From: Streptomyces sp. BV286 | GTDB lineage: Bacteria > Actinomycetota > Actinomycetes > Streptomycetales > Streptomycetaceae | Direction: 5' to 3' | NCBI RefSeq assembly: GCF_019090165.1 | Contig: NZ_JAHRIB010000179.1 | Span: 1-64,000 of the forward strand | Length of the DNA stretch: 64,000 bases | In this document: positions 1 to 8,030 of the stretch, piece after piece | Numbering within the stretch: position 1 is the first letter of the stretch | How the letters are laid out: each line of letters opens with the position of its first letter | Translations under genes and position numbers: made by a program | The notes under the pieces: generated by a model | What the model was told of the DNA's origin: nothing | Databases searched by the model: none | The model's input: the letters and a program-made list of their open reading frames with translations, nothing else

Positions 1-231
1 CGTCTGCGGCGCACCCGCAGGGGCGGACGCCCGACGCGAGGCACGACGGCGACGCGGAGCCGGAGCAGCCTCGACCTCGGCCTCGGAGACGGCAGGCGCC
101 TCCTCAACGACGGGCTCGGCGGCCGCGGGAGTCTCAACGGCCACCGGAGCAGCCTCGGCCTCAGCCGTCTGCGGCGCACCCGCAGGGGCGGACGCCCGAC
201 GCGAGGCACGACGGCGACGCGGAGCCGGAGC
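1..231. repeat. Direct repeat inside the rne leader (66 bp, 165 bp apart)
   Basis: Bases 1-66 and 166-231 are identical. The spacing is 55 codons, so the repeat stays in frame and duplicates an Arg-rich block followed by an Ala/Pro-rich segment. It probably arose by in-frame duplication and may continue beyond the window edge. Confidence 0.9.
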
Positions 232-519
232 GGCTTCGGCGGCCGGCGCCTCGTCGGCAGCCTGGCCCGGGGCGGCCGCCCCGGTGGCCGCAGCCGCCTC
301 TTCGGTCTCCTGCGCCTCTTCTGTCGCGAGGTCGGCGGAGGTCACAGCCGGTATGGCCGGCGCAGTGGTCTCGGCCTCGGCTGCACCCTCGGCGTTCGCC
401 GAGGGTGGTCCCGCGGGGCGGGAAGCGGCACGACGGCGCCGGCGCGGCGGCAGCGTGTCGCTCGGGGTGCTGTTCTCGGAGCCCGTTGCGGACTCGGTGG
501 GTTCGGTCGGCTCAAGCAT
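1..519 (-). CDS. rne: Ribonuclease E/G, N-terminal part (cut by window edge)
   Basis: This is the 5' end of the actinobacterial RNase E/G gene; only the first 173 codons are present and the frame runs off the left edge. The protein starts MLEPTEPTESA and is a low-complexity Ala/Pro/Glu-rich leader interrupted by basic clusters of the type PRRRRRASRR. Such disordered N-terminal extensions with Arg blocks precede the S1 and catalytic domains in Streptomyces RNase E, which processes mRNA and rRNA. A 66-bp stretch (1-66) is repeated exactly at 166-231. The gene lies downstream of the DUF2344 and radical SAM genes, as usual in Streptomyces. The catalytic domain is outside the window, so the call rests on the leader type and the neighbourhood. 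Confidence 0.8.
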   Translation of the reverse strand, partial: MLEPTEPTESATGSENSTPSDTLPPRRRRRAASRPAGPPSANAEGAAEAETTAPAIPAVTSADLATEEAQETEEAAAATGAAAPGQAADEAPAAEAAPAPRRRRASRRASAPAGAPQTAEAEAAPVAVETPAAAEPVVEEAPAVSEAEVEAAPAPRRRRASRRASAPAGAPQT

Positions 520-769
520 GCGGGTGGATCTCCCGTCAGGCTCCCGGGCGCCGCAGATCCGGTGACGTCCGCGGCTCGCGCGATGCGCGGTGCCGCCGTC
601 CGGGGGCGCGGGCGCCGCACGGGAGCTCTCTGTGTCCTGTCTCGCCGGTTCCGTACGCCCTGTGTGCGTACGGCCTGGCGAAAGTCTTCTGGTCGGTGCG
701 CTGCCCGACCCAGGTGGCTCCCGGATACGAGGGCGGCGCTTCGACGTACGTCCCTACGCGGGACCTTCC
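520..769. other. Intergenic region between DUF2344 gene and rne, with hairpin 651-673
   Basis: This 250-bp stretch has no convincing gene and should contain the rne promoter and 5' leader. An 8-bp perfect stem (CCGTACGC 651-658, GCGTACGG 666-673, 7-nt loop) could end transcription from the upstream gene or be a structure in the rne leader. RNase E leaders are often structured because the enzyme feeds back on its own mRNA, but that is only a possibility here. Confidence 0.5.
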
Positions 770-1567
770 TTACGCCGACGCCTTCGCGGCGGCAGAAGCG
801 GTGTCCCCGGAAAACGCATTCGGGGCGGATGCTGCTGCCTCGCGGTCGGGCGCGAGCGGGTCGGTCACCGTGCCGGTCTCTTCATCGAACAGCCCCTGCG
901 CCAGCCTGGTCACCGCTGCGGGGACCGGCGGCGCCAGGTCGGCCACAGCTCGGAGACCGGACAGAACGTCGTCGGGTCGAACGGCAGGCGTCACGTGCCG
1001 AACAACCAGCCGCAGTATCGCACAGGCCTGGTCGGTCGGCCTATCGGCCTGGGGACCGTGCGCCTCCGGCGGTGCGCTGTGCGCCTCCAGACCCGCGACG
1101 GCGCCGCGGGCGTCGAAGGTGCGCATGCCGTTCTTCGCCTTGCGCTGGACCTCGACGGTCTCGGCCGCCAGGAAGGCGTCGACCGCGCGCTCCGCGTCCT
1201 CGGGGGACACGCCGTCGAGACGCAGTTCCCACACGGACGCGGTGAGCCGGTCGGCGAGACCCGAGGTACGGGCCTCCACCGCGTCGATGATGTCGAGCCC
1301 GGTGGGCAGCGACTCGTCGAGGAGCTCGCGCAGTGTGTCGGGGTCGCGCGTGTCGGTGAGCGCGATCTCCAGGTACTCGGCCTCACTGCCCGTGCCGGTG
1401 GGTGCGGCATTGGCGTACGACACCTTCGGGTGCGGCGTGAACCCTGCCGAGTACGCCATGGGCACCTCGGCGCGGCGCAACGCGCGCTCGAAGGCACGCT
1501 GGAAGTCGCGGTGGCTGGTGAACCGGAGGCGGCCGCGCTTGGTGTAGCGCAGTCGGATGCGCTGCAC
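770..1567 (-). CDS. TIGR03936 / DUF2344 radical SAM-associated protein
   Basis: This 265-aa protein starts at a GTG and opens with QRIRLRYTKRGRLRFTSHRDFQRAFERA, the signature of the DUF2344 family. The family is found next to, or fused to, TIGR03960 radical SAM proteins. The domain fills about residues 1-215, and the last 50 residues are Ala/Asp-rich. The biochemical function is unknown; the constant pairing suggests a substrate- or RNA-handling partner of the radical SAM enzyme encoded at 3095-5053. Here the pair is separated by one gene. The start has no strong Shine-Dalgarno sequence, and 48 bp separate it from the upstream gene, so translation probably depends on the same transcript. Confidence 0.85.
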   Translation of the reverse strand: MQRIRLRYTKRGRLRFTSHRDFQRAFERALRRAEVPMAYSAGFTPHPKVSYANAAPTGTGSEAEYLEIALTDTRDPDTLRELLDESLPTGLDIIDAVEARTSGLADRLTASVWELRLDGVSPEDAERAVDAFLAAETVEVQRKAKNGMRTFDARGAVAGLEAHSAPPEAHGPQADRPTDQACAILRLVVRHVTPAVRPDDVLSGLRAVADLAPPVPAAVTRLAQGLFDEETGTVTDPLAPDREAAASAPNAFSGDTASAAAKASA

Positions 1568-1615
1568 CGCGGGTGCGGGCGGCGGGCCTTCGGGCTGTCG
1601 CTTGCCCAGTGTCGT

Positions 1616-2998
1616 TCAGTCCTTCGTGAGTGCGGTCGTACTGCTACCTAGAGTACGTGTCCCGGCGGCCGGCGGTTCCCGTCGGGAGCGGTCCGGCTCC
1701 GGCCGGACGGTCCCGGCGGGCTTGACCAGGCGTACCGGTACCGGTTCCGCCCGGGGTCCGGCCAGGGGCACCGGCTCGGGTTCGCGCGGGGCTCCGAAGA
1801 GCATGCGCCGGATGTCGGCCCTGGTCTGCCGTGCCGTCTCCCGGGCGCTCGCCAGGGCCTGCCGGGTGGTGCGGCCCACGCTGCGGGCGGCCTCCGCGGC
1901 GGGCCGCCAGACGGCATCCCGTACGAAGTGCCCCATCGGAGTGAACACGCTCCGGTACGCCCACCGCACCGGCTCGACGAAGATCCACCGGAAGAGTCGT
2001 CCGAGGAAGCGCCCGACGGCCAGCGACACGTACCCGGCGACCCGCCACGCGTGCCCCAGGGCCTCGCCGATCTCCCGCGCGACCACGGCGACACCCCGCC
2101 CGACCGGCGCGAGCACCCAGCGCCACAAGGCGACGAGGGGCACGACGAAGATCCACCGCAGGAGGGTCCCGATGACCATGGCGAGCCAGGACACCCCTGC
2201 CCAGACCCCCAGGCCCACCCATGAGACGCCGGTCCAGAGACCTCGGCCCAGCCATGTCATGCCGGCCCACAGTCCCCCGCCGATCCATGTCATGCCGGCC
2301 CACAACCCGCTGGAGGCCCACACGACACCGGCCCACAGCCCGCGGGCGGCCCAGGCGATGCCCCGGCCGGTCGGCGCGAGGAGAGCCCGGTACAGCCAGC
2401 CCGTGGGCGCGACCACCGACATACGCCACAGCCAGGCGCATCCGGCCCCGAGCCCCCGCAGCGCCCACACGACGCCGTGCCCGACAGGCGTCAGCACCCA
2501 CGCGTACAGCCACCGGGCGGGGACGACGAGCAGTACGTGCCCGAGCCAGGCGAGCCCTCGCCTCACGGGCACCACCACGTAACGCCACAGCCCCACCCAC
2601 GGCCAGACGAACACCAGTTTGCACAGCCACGTCAGCCCGTACCCGAGCCCGGTCAGCAGCCACGCGACGACGGTCGCGATGCCTTCGAGCAGCCACGCCG
2701 CGGCACGCCCGACCGGCGCGAACACCCACATGAACGCCCGGCCGAGCGGCCGGAACAGGATGTCGTTGAGGAACCGGCCGCCGACGACCAGCGCGTCCCA
2801 CGCCATCCGGACGGGCACCACCAGCACGAACACCACGATCCGCACCGGAATGCGGATCGCGACGGCGAGACATCCGCCGGGAGCGGGGTCACCCCGCGGC
2901 GCGGGCGCGCGGGAGCCCGCGTACGGCTCCGGCGACGCGCGCACCCCGGGCGGCTCGGGTGACGCGGGCGGCGGTGACTTCTCCAGGTCCATGTCCAC
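1616..2998 (-). CDS. Tryptophan-rich repeat protein, function unknown
   Basis: This 460-aa protein has a Pro-rich N-terminus (about 1-45), a hydrophobic Trp-rich body (about 46-350) and a charged Arg/Pro/Glu-rich tail. Two repeat levels are visible. A module of the type [VL][FL][AT]P[VT]GR followed by hydrophobic and Trp residues recurs five times. In the centre, about residues 212-273, a ten-residue unit GLWAGxxWxG is repeated about six times, which places Trp at a fixed period. The corresponding DNA (about 2165-2360) shows near 30-bp repeats. I do not recognise a named family. The pattern suggests a membrane-surface or bilayer-associated protein. It sits between the radical SAM gene and its DUF2344 partner, probably in one transcript. 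Confidence 0.75.
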   Translation of the reverse strand: MDMDLEKSPPPASPEPPGVRASPEPYAGSRAPAPRGDPAPGGCLAVAIRIPVRIVVFVLVVPVRMAWDALVVGGRFLNDILFRPLGRAFMWVFAPVGRAAAWLLEGIATVVAWLLTGLGYGLTWLCKLVFVWPWVGLWRYVVVPVRRGLAWLGHVLLVVPARWLYAWVLTPVGHGVVWALRGLGAGCAWLWRMSVVAPTGWLYRALLAPTGRGIAWAARGLWAGVVWASSGLWAGMTWIGGGLWAGMTWLGRGLWTGVSWVGLGVWAGVSWLAMVIGTLLRWIFVVPLVALWRWVLAPVGRGVAVVAREIGEALGHAWRVAGYVSLAVGRFLGRLFRWIFVEPVRWAYRSVFTPMGHFVRDAVWRPAAEAARSVGRTTRQALASARETARQTRADIRRMLFGAPREPEPVPLAGPRAEPVPVRLVKPAGTVRPEPDRSRREPPAAGTRTLGSSTTALTKD

Positions 2999-3094
2999 GA
3001 AGACGCGCGAGCGGCCCCAACGGATGCAGAGCCGCGGCTTTTGTCCCCGCCCGCCCCCCGGCTCGCCGCCGGCGGGGCCTGCGAAAGGCGTCGG

Positions 3095-5053
3095 TCAGTG
3101 CACGTGCCCGCTGACCGCCGGCTTCTTCACCGTCAGCGGCAGCAGCTTCTTGCCGGTCGGGCCGACCTGGATCTCCGTCTGCATCGCGGGGCACACGCCG
3201 CAGTCGAAGCAGGGCGTCCACCGGCAGTCGTCGACCTCGGTCTCGTCGAGCGCGTCCTGCCAGTCCTCCCAGAGCCAGTCCTTGTCGAGACCGGAGTCGA
3301 GGTGGTCCCAGGGGAGGACCTCCTCGTAGGTGCGCTCACGGGTGGTGTACCAGTCGACGTCCACCCCGAGGTCGGGGAGCGTCTTCTCGGCGCACTGCAT
3401 CCAGCGGTCGTACGAGAAGTGCTCGCGCCAGCCGTCGAAGCGGCCGCCGTCCTCGTAGACGGCGCGGATGACGGAGCCGATGCGGCGGTCGCCGCGGGAG
3501 AGCAGGCCCTCGACGATGCCGGGCTTGCCGTCGTGGTAGCGGAAACCGATGGAGCGGCCGTACTTCTTGTCGCCGCGGATCTTGTCGCGGAGCTTCGTCA
3601 GGCGGGCGTCCGTCTCCTGCGCCGACAGCTGCGGGGCCCACTGGAACGGCGTGTGGGGCTTCGGGACGAAGCCGCCGATGGACACCGTGCAGCGGATGTC
3701 GTTCTGGCCGGAGGCCTTGCGGCCCTCGGCGATCACGTTCATCGCCATGTCCGCGATCTGGAGGACGTCCTCGTCGGTCTCCGTCGGCAGGCCGCACATG
3801 AAGTACAGCTTGACCTGGCGCCAGCCGTTGCCGTACGCCGTCGAGACCGTCCGGATGAGGTCGTCCTCCGAGACCATCTTGTTGATGACCTTGCGCATGC
3901 GCTCGGAGCCGCCCTCGGGGGCGAAGGTGAGACCCGAGCGACGGCCGTTGCGGGTCAGCTCGTTGGCCAGGTCCACGTTGAACGCGTCGACCCGGGTGGA
4001 CGGGAGGGACAGACCGATCTTGTCCTCCTCGTACCGGTCCGCCAGGCCCTTGGCGAGGTCGCCGATCTCCGAGTGGTCCGCCGAGGAGAGGGAGAGCAGG
4101 CCCACCTCCTCGAAGCCCGTGGCCTTCAGGCCCTTCTCGACCATGTCGCCGATGCCCGTGATGGAGCGCTCACGGACCGGGCGGGTGATCATGCCCGCCT
4201 GGCAGAAGCGGCAGCCGCGCGTACAGCCGCGGAAGATCTCCACCGACATGCGCTCGTGGACCGTCTCCGCGAGCGGCACGAGGGGCTGCTTCGGGTAGGG
4301 CCACTCGTCCAGGTCCATGACCGTGTGCTTGGACACGCGCCACGGGACACCCGACCTGTTGGGGACGACGCGGGCAATACGGCCGTCGGGCAGGTACTCG
4401 ACGTCGTAGAACGCCGGGATGTACACCGATCCGGTCCTCGCGAGGCGGAACAGGACCTCCTCGCGGCCGCCCGGCCTGCCCTCCGCCTTCCAGGCCCGGA
4501 TGATCTCGGTCATGTCGAGCACGGCCTGCTCGCCGTCGCCGATGATCGCCGCGTCGATGAAGTCGGCGATCGGCTCGGGGTTGAACGCGGCGTGGCCGCC
4601 GGCCAGGACGATCGGGTCGTCGAGCGTGCGGTCCTTGGACTCCAGCGGGATGCCCGCCAGGTCCAGCGCCGTCAGCATGTTCGTGTAGCCCAGCTCCGTG
4701 GAGAAGGACAGGCCGAAGACGTCGAAGGCCTTGACCGGCCGGTGGCTGTCCACCGTGAACTGCGGGACGCCGTGCTCACGCATCAGCTCCTCGAGGTCCG
4801 GCCACACGCTGTACGTGCGCTCGGCGAGCACGCCCTCGCGCTCGTTCAGGACCTCGTAGAGGATCATGACGCCCTGGTTGGGCAGTCCGACCTCGTACGC
4901 GTCCGGGTACATGAGCGCCCAGCGGACGTCGCAGGCCTCCCAGGGCTTGACCGTGGAGTTGAGCTCTCCGCCGACGTACTGGATCGGCTTCTGCACATGC
5001 GGGAGCAGAGCTTCGAGCTGTGGAAACACGGACACAGCGGTTTCGGCAGGCAT
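3095..5053 (-). CDS. TIGR03960 family B12-binding-domain radical SAM protein
   Basis: This 652-aa protein has an N-terminal cobalamin-binding-like domain (about 20-220), a radical SAM core carrying the 4Fe-4S ligands Cys277, Cys281 and Cys284 in RGCTRGCRFC, and a C-terminal region with several Cys residues (CRWTPCFDCGVCPAM) that could bind a second cluster. Length and layout fit TIGR03960. The reaction is not known for the family; its genetic partner is DUF2344 (770-1567), and its constant position next to rne suggests an RNA- or ribosome-related modification. That last point is inference. A strong hairpin at 5135-5164 separates it from the upstream CYTH-CHAD gene, so it may have its own promoter. 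Confidence 0.9.
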   Translation of the reverse strand: MPAETAVSVFPQLEALLPHVQKPIQYVGGELNSTVKPWEACDVRWALMYPDAYEVGLPNQGVMILYEVLNEREGVLAERTYSVWPDLEELMREHGVPQFTVDSHRPVKAFDVFGLSFSTELGYTNMLTALDLAGIPLESKDRTLDDPIVLAGGHAAFNPEPIADFIDAAIIGDGEQAVLDMTEIIRAWKAEGRPGGREEVLFRLARTGSVYIPAFYDVEYLPDGRIARVVPNRSGVPWRVSKHTVMDLDEWPYPKQPLVPLAETVHERMSVEIFRGCTRGCRFCQAGMITRPVRERSITGIGDMVEKGLKATGFEEVGLLSLSSADHSEIGDLAKGLADRYEEDKIGLSLPSTRVDAFNVDLANELTRNGRRSGLTFAPEGGSERMRKVINKMVSEDDLIRTVSTAYGNGWRQVKLYFMCGLPTETDEDVLQIADMAMNVIAEGRKASGQNDIRCTVSIGGFVPKPHTPFQWAPQLSAQETDARLTKLRDKIRGDKKYGRSIGFRYHDGKPGIVEGLLSRGDRRIGSVIRAVYEDGGRFDGWREHFSYDRWMQCAEKTLPDLGVDVDWYTTRERTYEEVLPWDHLDSGLDKDWLWEDWQDALDETEVDDCRWTPCFDCGVCPAMQTEIQVGPTGKKLLPLTVKKPAVSGHVH

Positions 5054-5134
5054 CTGGCGAACCTTCGTGAGCTGACGGGGGTGATCCTCAAGCGTAACGC
5101 GCCCGGAGGCACCCCCCGTCCGCCGTTCGGAGCA

Positions 5135-5164
5135 GGGCCCGCCGGGTTCCTCCCCGGCGGGCCC
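5135..5164 (-). terminator. Hairpin after the CYTH-CHAD gene
   Basis: A perfect 12-bp GC-rich stem (5135-5146 with 5153-5164, 6-nt loop) lies 31 bp after the stop of the CYTH-CHAD gene and about 80 bp before the radical SAM start. There is no T-run, as is usual in Streptomyces. It could end transcription or only reduce read-through. Confidence 0.7.
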
Positions 5165-5194
5165 GGGCCGTGCCCGGGGCTCCTCGCGGGCCGC

Positions 5195-6709
5195 TCACAG
5201 GGCCGCTCTGCTCCTGACCGCCTCCCACGCCGCCGGCAGTCCGGCCTCCACCGCTGCGGCGGTCCGCTCCTCACGCCCGTACAGGACCCCGTAGGTGAAG
5301 CCGCTCTCCCCCGCCGTGTACGCCTCGGCCGCCAGGTCGAGCAGTGCCTCCCTGGTCATCACGCTGTCCTGGTGCTCGCCGAGCAGTCCTTGGAGGGACT
5401 TCATGTCGCTGACCAGGCGCTTCGCGGGTCCACCGAGTACGGCAGCGGCGAGCTCGGCCGCGTAACGGGTGCGCTTGGCCTTCTTGCGGGCCTCGTGGAC
5501 GGCGAGGTCGCGGACTGTTCCGGTCGGCAGCTCCACGGCCCTGCCGACCAGCTCCGACAGCTTGTCGAAGTCCTTGCGCAGCGCCTTCGTGATCGCCTTG
5601 TCCGTGGTGCCCGCGGCGGCCTTCAGCAGGGGCGGCGTGGCGAGCAGGGAGTCGAGGGCGACGAGCAGGTCCAGGTAGCGTCCGCCGTCGAGGACCGCGA
5701 TCAGCCGGCTCCGGGAGCCGGCCCGGCGGTCGTGCGCCCAGGTGTGCAGGCGTTCACGGACGGGCCCGGCGAGCAGCGGGGCCGGCAGTTCGTCGAGGGC
5801 CGCCGTCAGCCGTTCGGTGAGGACCTCCTGGTCGCGGTCGACGCCCAGCTCCCCCGCCAGCCACTTCAGTTCGTCGCGGATCGGGTCGGTGACGGCCCGG
5901 TCCAGGATGCTGCCGTACGAGCGGAAGGTGCCGCGCAGTCTGCGGGTGGCGACGCGCATGCTGTGCACCGCGTCGTGGACGTCCCGCCGGACGGCCGGGT
6001 CGAGTGCGACGATCGCGTCGCGCTGGGCCCGGACGTAGGCGAGGACGTGGTCGCCCGCGGTGACCGGCGCCGCCCCGACGACGGCCTTCCGGCGCGGTTT
6101 GCGGCCCGTCTCCTCCAGCGCCCTGGCCAGCTTGGAGGCGGACCTGGAGCGCGAGACTCCGGCTTTGCGCAGCTTCTTCTCGACCTTGTCGAGGAAGGCG
6201 GGGTCGCCGTCGTCCGCCAGCTCGACCTCGATCTCGGTCCAGGCGGTGGTGCCGTCGCCGCCGCTGAGCCGCTCGGCCCGTACGCGGTCGACGCTGATCT
6301 CGGCGAGCAGTCCCCCGGCGTCGTCGACGAGGTGGCGGACGTCGCGGGACGACAACAGCCGTACGACGGGGACGAGTTCGGCGTCGCGCACCCGGGAGCG
6401 GACGAGGGCGGTGAGGGCGTGGGGCACGGTGTCGGACAGCGGGGAGTGGATCTCGTCCCGTACGCCGTCGGACACCGGGAGTTTCAGGTGCCAGCCCGCG
6501 TCGTCGCCCCCGGTGCGGCGGCGCAGGGTGAGTGACGCGGCGGCGAGGCGCTGGTCGGCCGTGTCGTAGTAGGTCGCGTCCAGTTCGGCGACGCCCTTGT
6601 CGACGACGGCCGAGACGCCCCGGACACGCGTCAGGTCCGGCAGCTCCGACAGTCCGGTGTCCTCATCGGCTTCGTACTTACGCTCGATCTCCCGCTTGGT
6701 GTCCACCAT
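5195..6709 (-). CDS. CYTH and CHAD domain-containing protein
   Basis: This 504-aa protein combines two domains. The N-terminal CYTH domain (about 1-200) carries the family metal/triphosphate motif ExExK as Glu7, Glu9, Lys11. The C-terminal CHAD domain (about 215-500) carries the His/Arg-rich helix around His249 (HSMRVATRRLR) and a second basic helix (HEARKKAKRTRYA). CYTH enzymes act on triphosphates or polyphosphate, and CHAD domains bind polyphosphate granules, so a role in inorganic polyphosphate metabolism is likely; the exact reaction is not shown. It lies 121 bp after rodA behind a terminator-like repeat. Confidence 0.92.
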   Translation of the reverse strand: MVDTKREIERKYEADEDTGLSELPDLTRVRGVSAVVDKGVAELDATYYDTADQRLAAASLTLRRRTGGDDAGWHLKLPVSDGVRDEIHSPLSDTVPHALTALVRSRVRDAELVPVVRLLSSRDVRHLVDDAGGLLAEISVDRVRAERLSGGDGTTAWTEIEVELADDGDPAFLDKVEKKLRKAGVSRSRSASKLARALEETGRKPRRKAVVGAAPVTAGDHVLAYVRAQRDAIVALDPAVRRDVHDAVHSMRVATRRLRGTFRSYGSILDRAVTDPIRDELKWLAGELGVDRDQEVLTERLTAALDELPAPLLAGPVRERLHTWAHDRRAGSRSRLIAVLDGGRYLDLLVALDSLLATPPLLKAAAGTTDKAITKALRKDFDKLSELVGRAVELPTGTVRDLAVHEARKKAKRTRYAAELAAAVLGGPAKRLVSDMKSLQGLLGEHQDSVMTREALLDLAAEAYTAGESGFTYGVLYGREERTAAAVEAGLPAAWEAVRSRAAL

Positions 6710-6724
6710 GACCTGAATCTAGAT

Positions 6725-6762
6725 GCCGTTCCCCGGGCCCCGTAAGGGGCGCGGGGAACGGC
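6725..6762 (-). terminator. Hairpin after rodA (dispersed-repeat type)
   Basis: Outer stem GCCGTTCCCC (6725-6734) pairs with GGGGAACGGC (6753-6762), and an inner GCCCC/GGGGC stem closes a GTAA loop. The GGGGCGCGGGGAAC core is the same motif found in several other intergenic regions of this window. It lies 68 bp after the rodA stop and 15 bp before the CYTH-CHAD start, so it may act as the end signal of the mre/rod transcript. Confidence 0.7.
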
Positions 6763-6830
6763 GCGCCCGGCCACGAACGACCTGCACGCAGAAATTCACC
6801 GCACCCCACCGGCGCAACCCAGTGGAACGG

Positions 6831-8030
6831 CTATGCCGACATCGGCCGCTGCACCCTGATCGACTGCAGCAGCCCGACCGCCACCCAGACCGCGAACATC
6901 GACGAACCTCCGTACGAGACGAAGGGCAGTGGCAGGCCCGCGACCGGCATGATGCCGAGGGTCATTCCGACGTTCTCGAAGGACTGGAAGGCGAACCAGG
7001 CGATGATCCCGGCGGCGACGATCGTGCCGTACAGCTCGGTCGTCTCGCGGGCGATGCGGCAGGCCCGCCACAGGACGACGCCCAGCAGGACCAGGATGAG
7101 TCCGGCGCCGACGAAGCCGAGTTCCTCGCCCGCGACCGTGAAGACGAAGTCGGTCTGCTGCTCGGGCACGAACTGGCCGGTGGTCTGCGAGCCCTTGCCG
7201 AGCCCCGTGCCGAACAGGCCTCCGGAGCCGATCGCGATCCGCGCCTGGTTGGTGTTGTAGCCGACGCCCGCCGGGTCCAGCTCGGGGTTGGCGAAGGCGG
7301 CGAAGCGGTTGATCTGGTACTCGTCGAGGATCTTGAGCTGCCAGACCGCGATGGCCCCGAGCGCGCCCGCGCCGATCAGGCCGAAGATCCAGCGGTTGGA
7401 GGCACCGGAGGCGAGCAGCACACCGAGCACGATGATGACCATGACCATGACCGAACCGAGGTCGGGCATGAGCAGGACGATCAGTATCGGTACGACGGCC
7501 AGGCCGAGCGCCTGGAGGACCGTGCGGTGGTCGGGGTGCGGCTTGTCGCCGGCGTCGACCCGGGCCGCGAGCAGCATCGCCATGCCCAGGATGATCGTGA
7601 TCTTCACGAACTCGGAGGGCTGGAGCGAGAAGCCGCCGCCGATGACGATCCACGCGTGCGCGCCGTTGATGGTCGCGCCGAGCGGGGTCAGCACCAGCAG
7701 GACCAGGAAGACGGAGAGCCCGTACAGGATCGGCACGGCCGTGCGCAGGGTGCGGTGGCCGAGCCAGACCGTGCCGATCATCAGGGCGAAGCCGATGCCC
7801 GTGTTGAGCAGGTGCCGGAACAGGAAGTAGTACGGATCGCCCTGGTTGAGCTCGGTGCGGTTGCGGGTCGCCGAGTAGACGAGGGCCGCGCCGATCAGGG
7901 AGAGCGCGATGGCCGAGAACAGTATCGGCCAGTCGAGTCTGCGGGCCAGCGAGTCACGGGCGAACAGCCGTGTCCAGCCGGCTCGTTCGGGTCCGTATCC
8001 GGAGACGGAGAAGCCGTTCGCGCCGGTCAT
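6831..8030 (-). CDS. rodA: RodA, SEDS-family peptidoglycan glycosyltransferase
   Basis: This 399-aa integral membrane protein has about ten hydrophobic segments and SEDS motifs such as INGAHAWI, PSEFVKI, the LMPDLGSVMVM stretch and the C-terminal GLPLPFVSYGGSSM loop. RodA polymerises lipid II into glycan strands and works with a class B PBP, here the PBP2 encoded immediately upstream. The start ATG at 8030 overlaps the mrdA stop (ATGA), so the two are translationally coupled. In Streptomyces the mre/rod cluster serves mainly spore-wall synthesis rather than vegetative tip growth. A longer in-frame reading upstream to 8411 is inside mrdA and is not used. Confidence 0.97.
   Translation of the reverse strand: MTGANGFSVSGYGPERAGWTRLFARDSLARRLDWPILFSAIALSLIGAALVYSATRNRTELNQGDPYYFLFRHLLNTGIGFALMIGTVWLGHRTLRTAVPILYGLSVFLVLLVLTPLGATINGAHAWIVIGGGFSLQPSEFVKITIILGMAMLLAARVDAGDKPHPDHRTVLQALGLAVVPILIVLLMPDLGSVMVMVIIVLGVLLASGASNRWIFGLIGAGALGAIAVWQLKILDEYQINRFAAFANPELDPAGVGYNTNQARIAIGSGGLFGTGLGKGSQTTGQFVPEQQTDFVFTVAGEELGFVGAGLILVLLGVVLWRACRIARETTELYGTIVAAGIIAWFAFQSFENVGMTLGIMPVAGLPLPFVSYGGSSMFAVWVAVGLLQSIRVQRPMSA

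Noticed and set aside
3041-6535. 1164-codon open frame on the plus strand
   Set aside because: It lies opposite the radical SAM and CYTH-CHAD genes, has the Val/Leu/Asp/Arg-rich make-up of a mirror frame in high-GC DNA, and matches no family.
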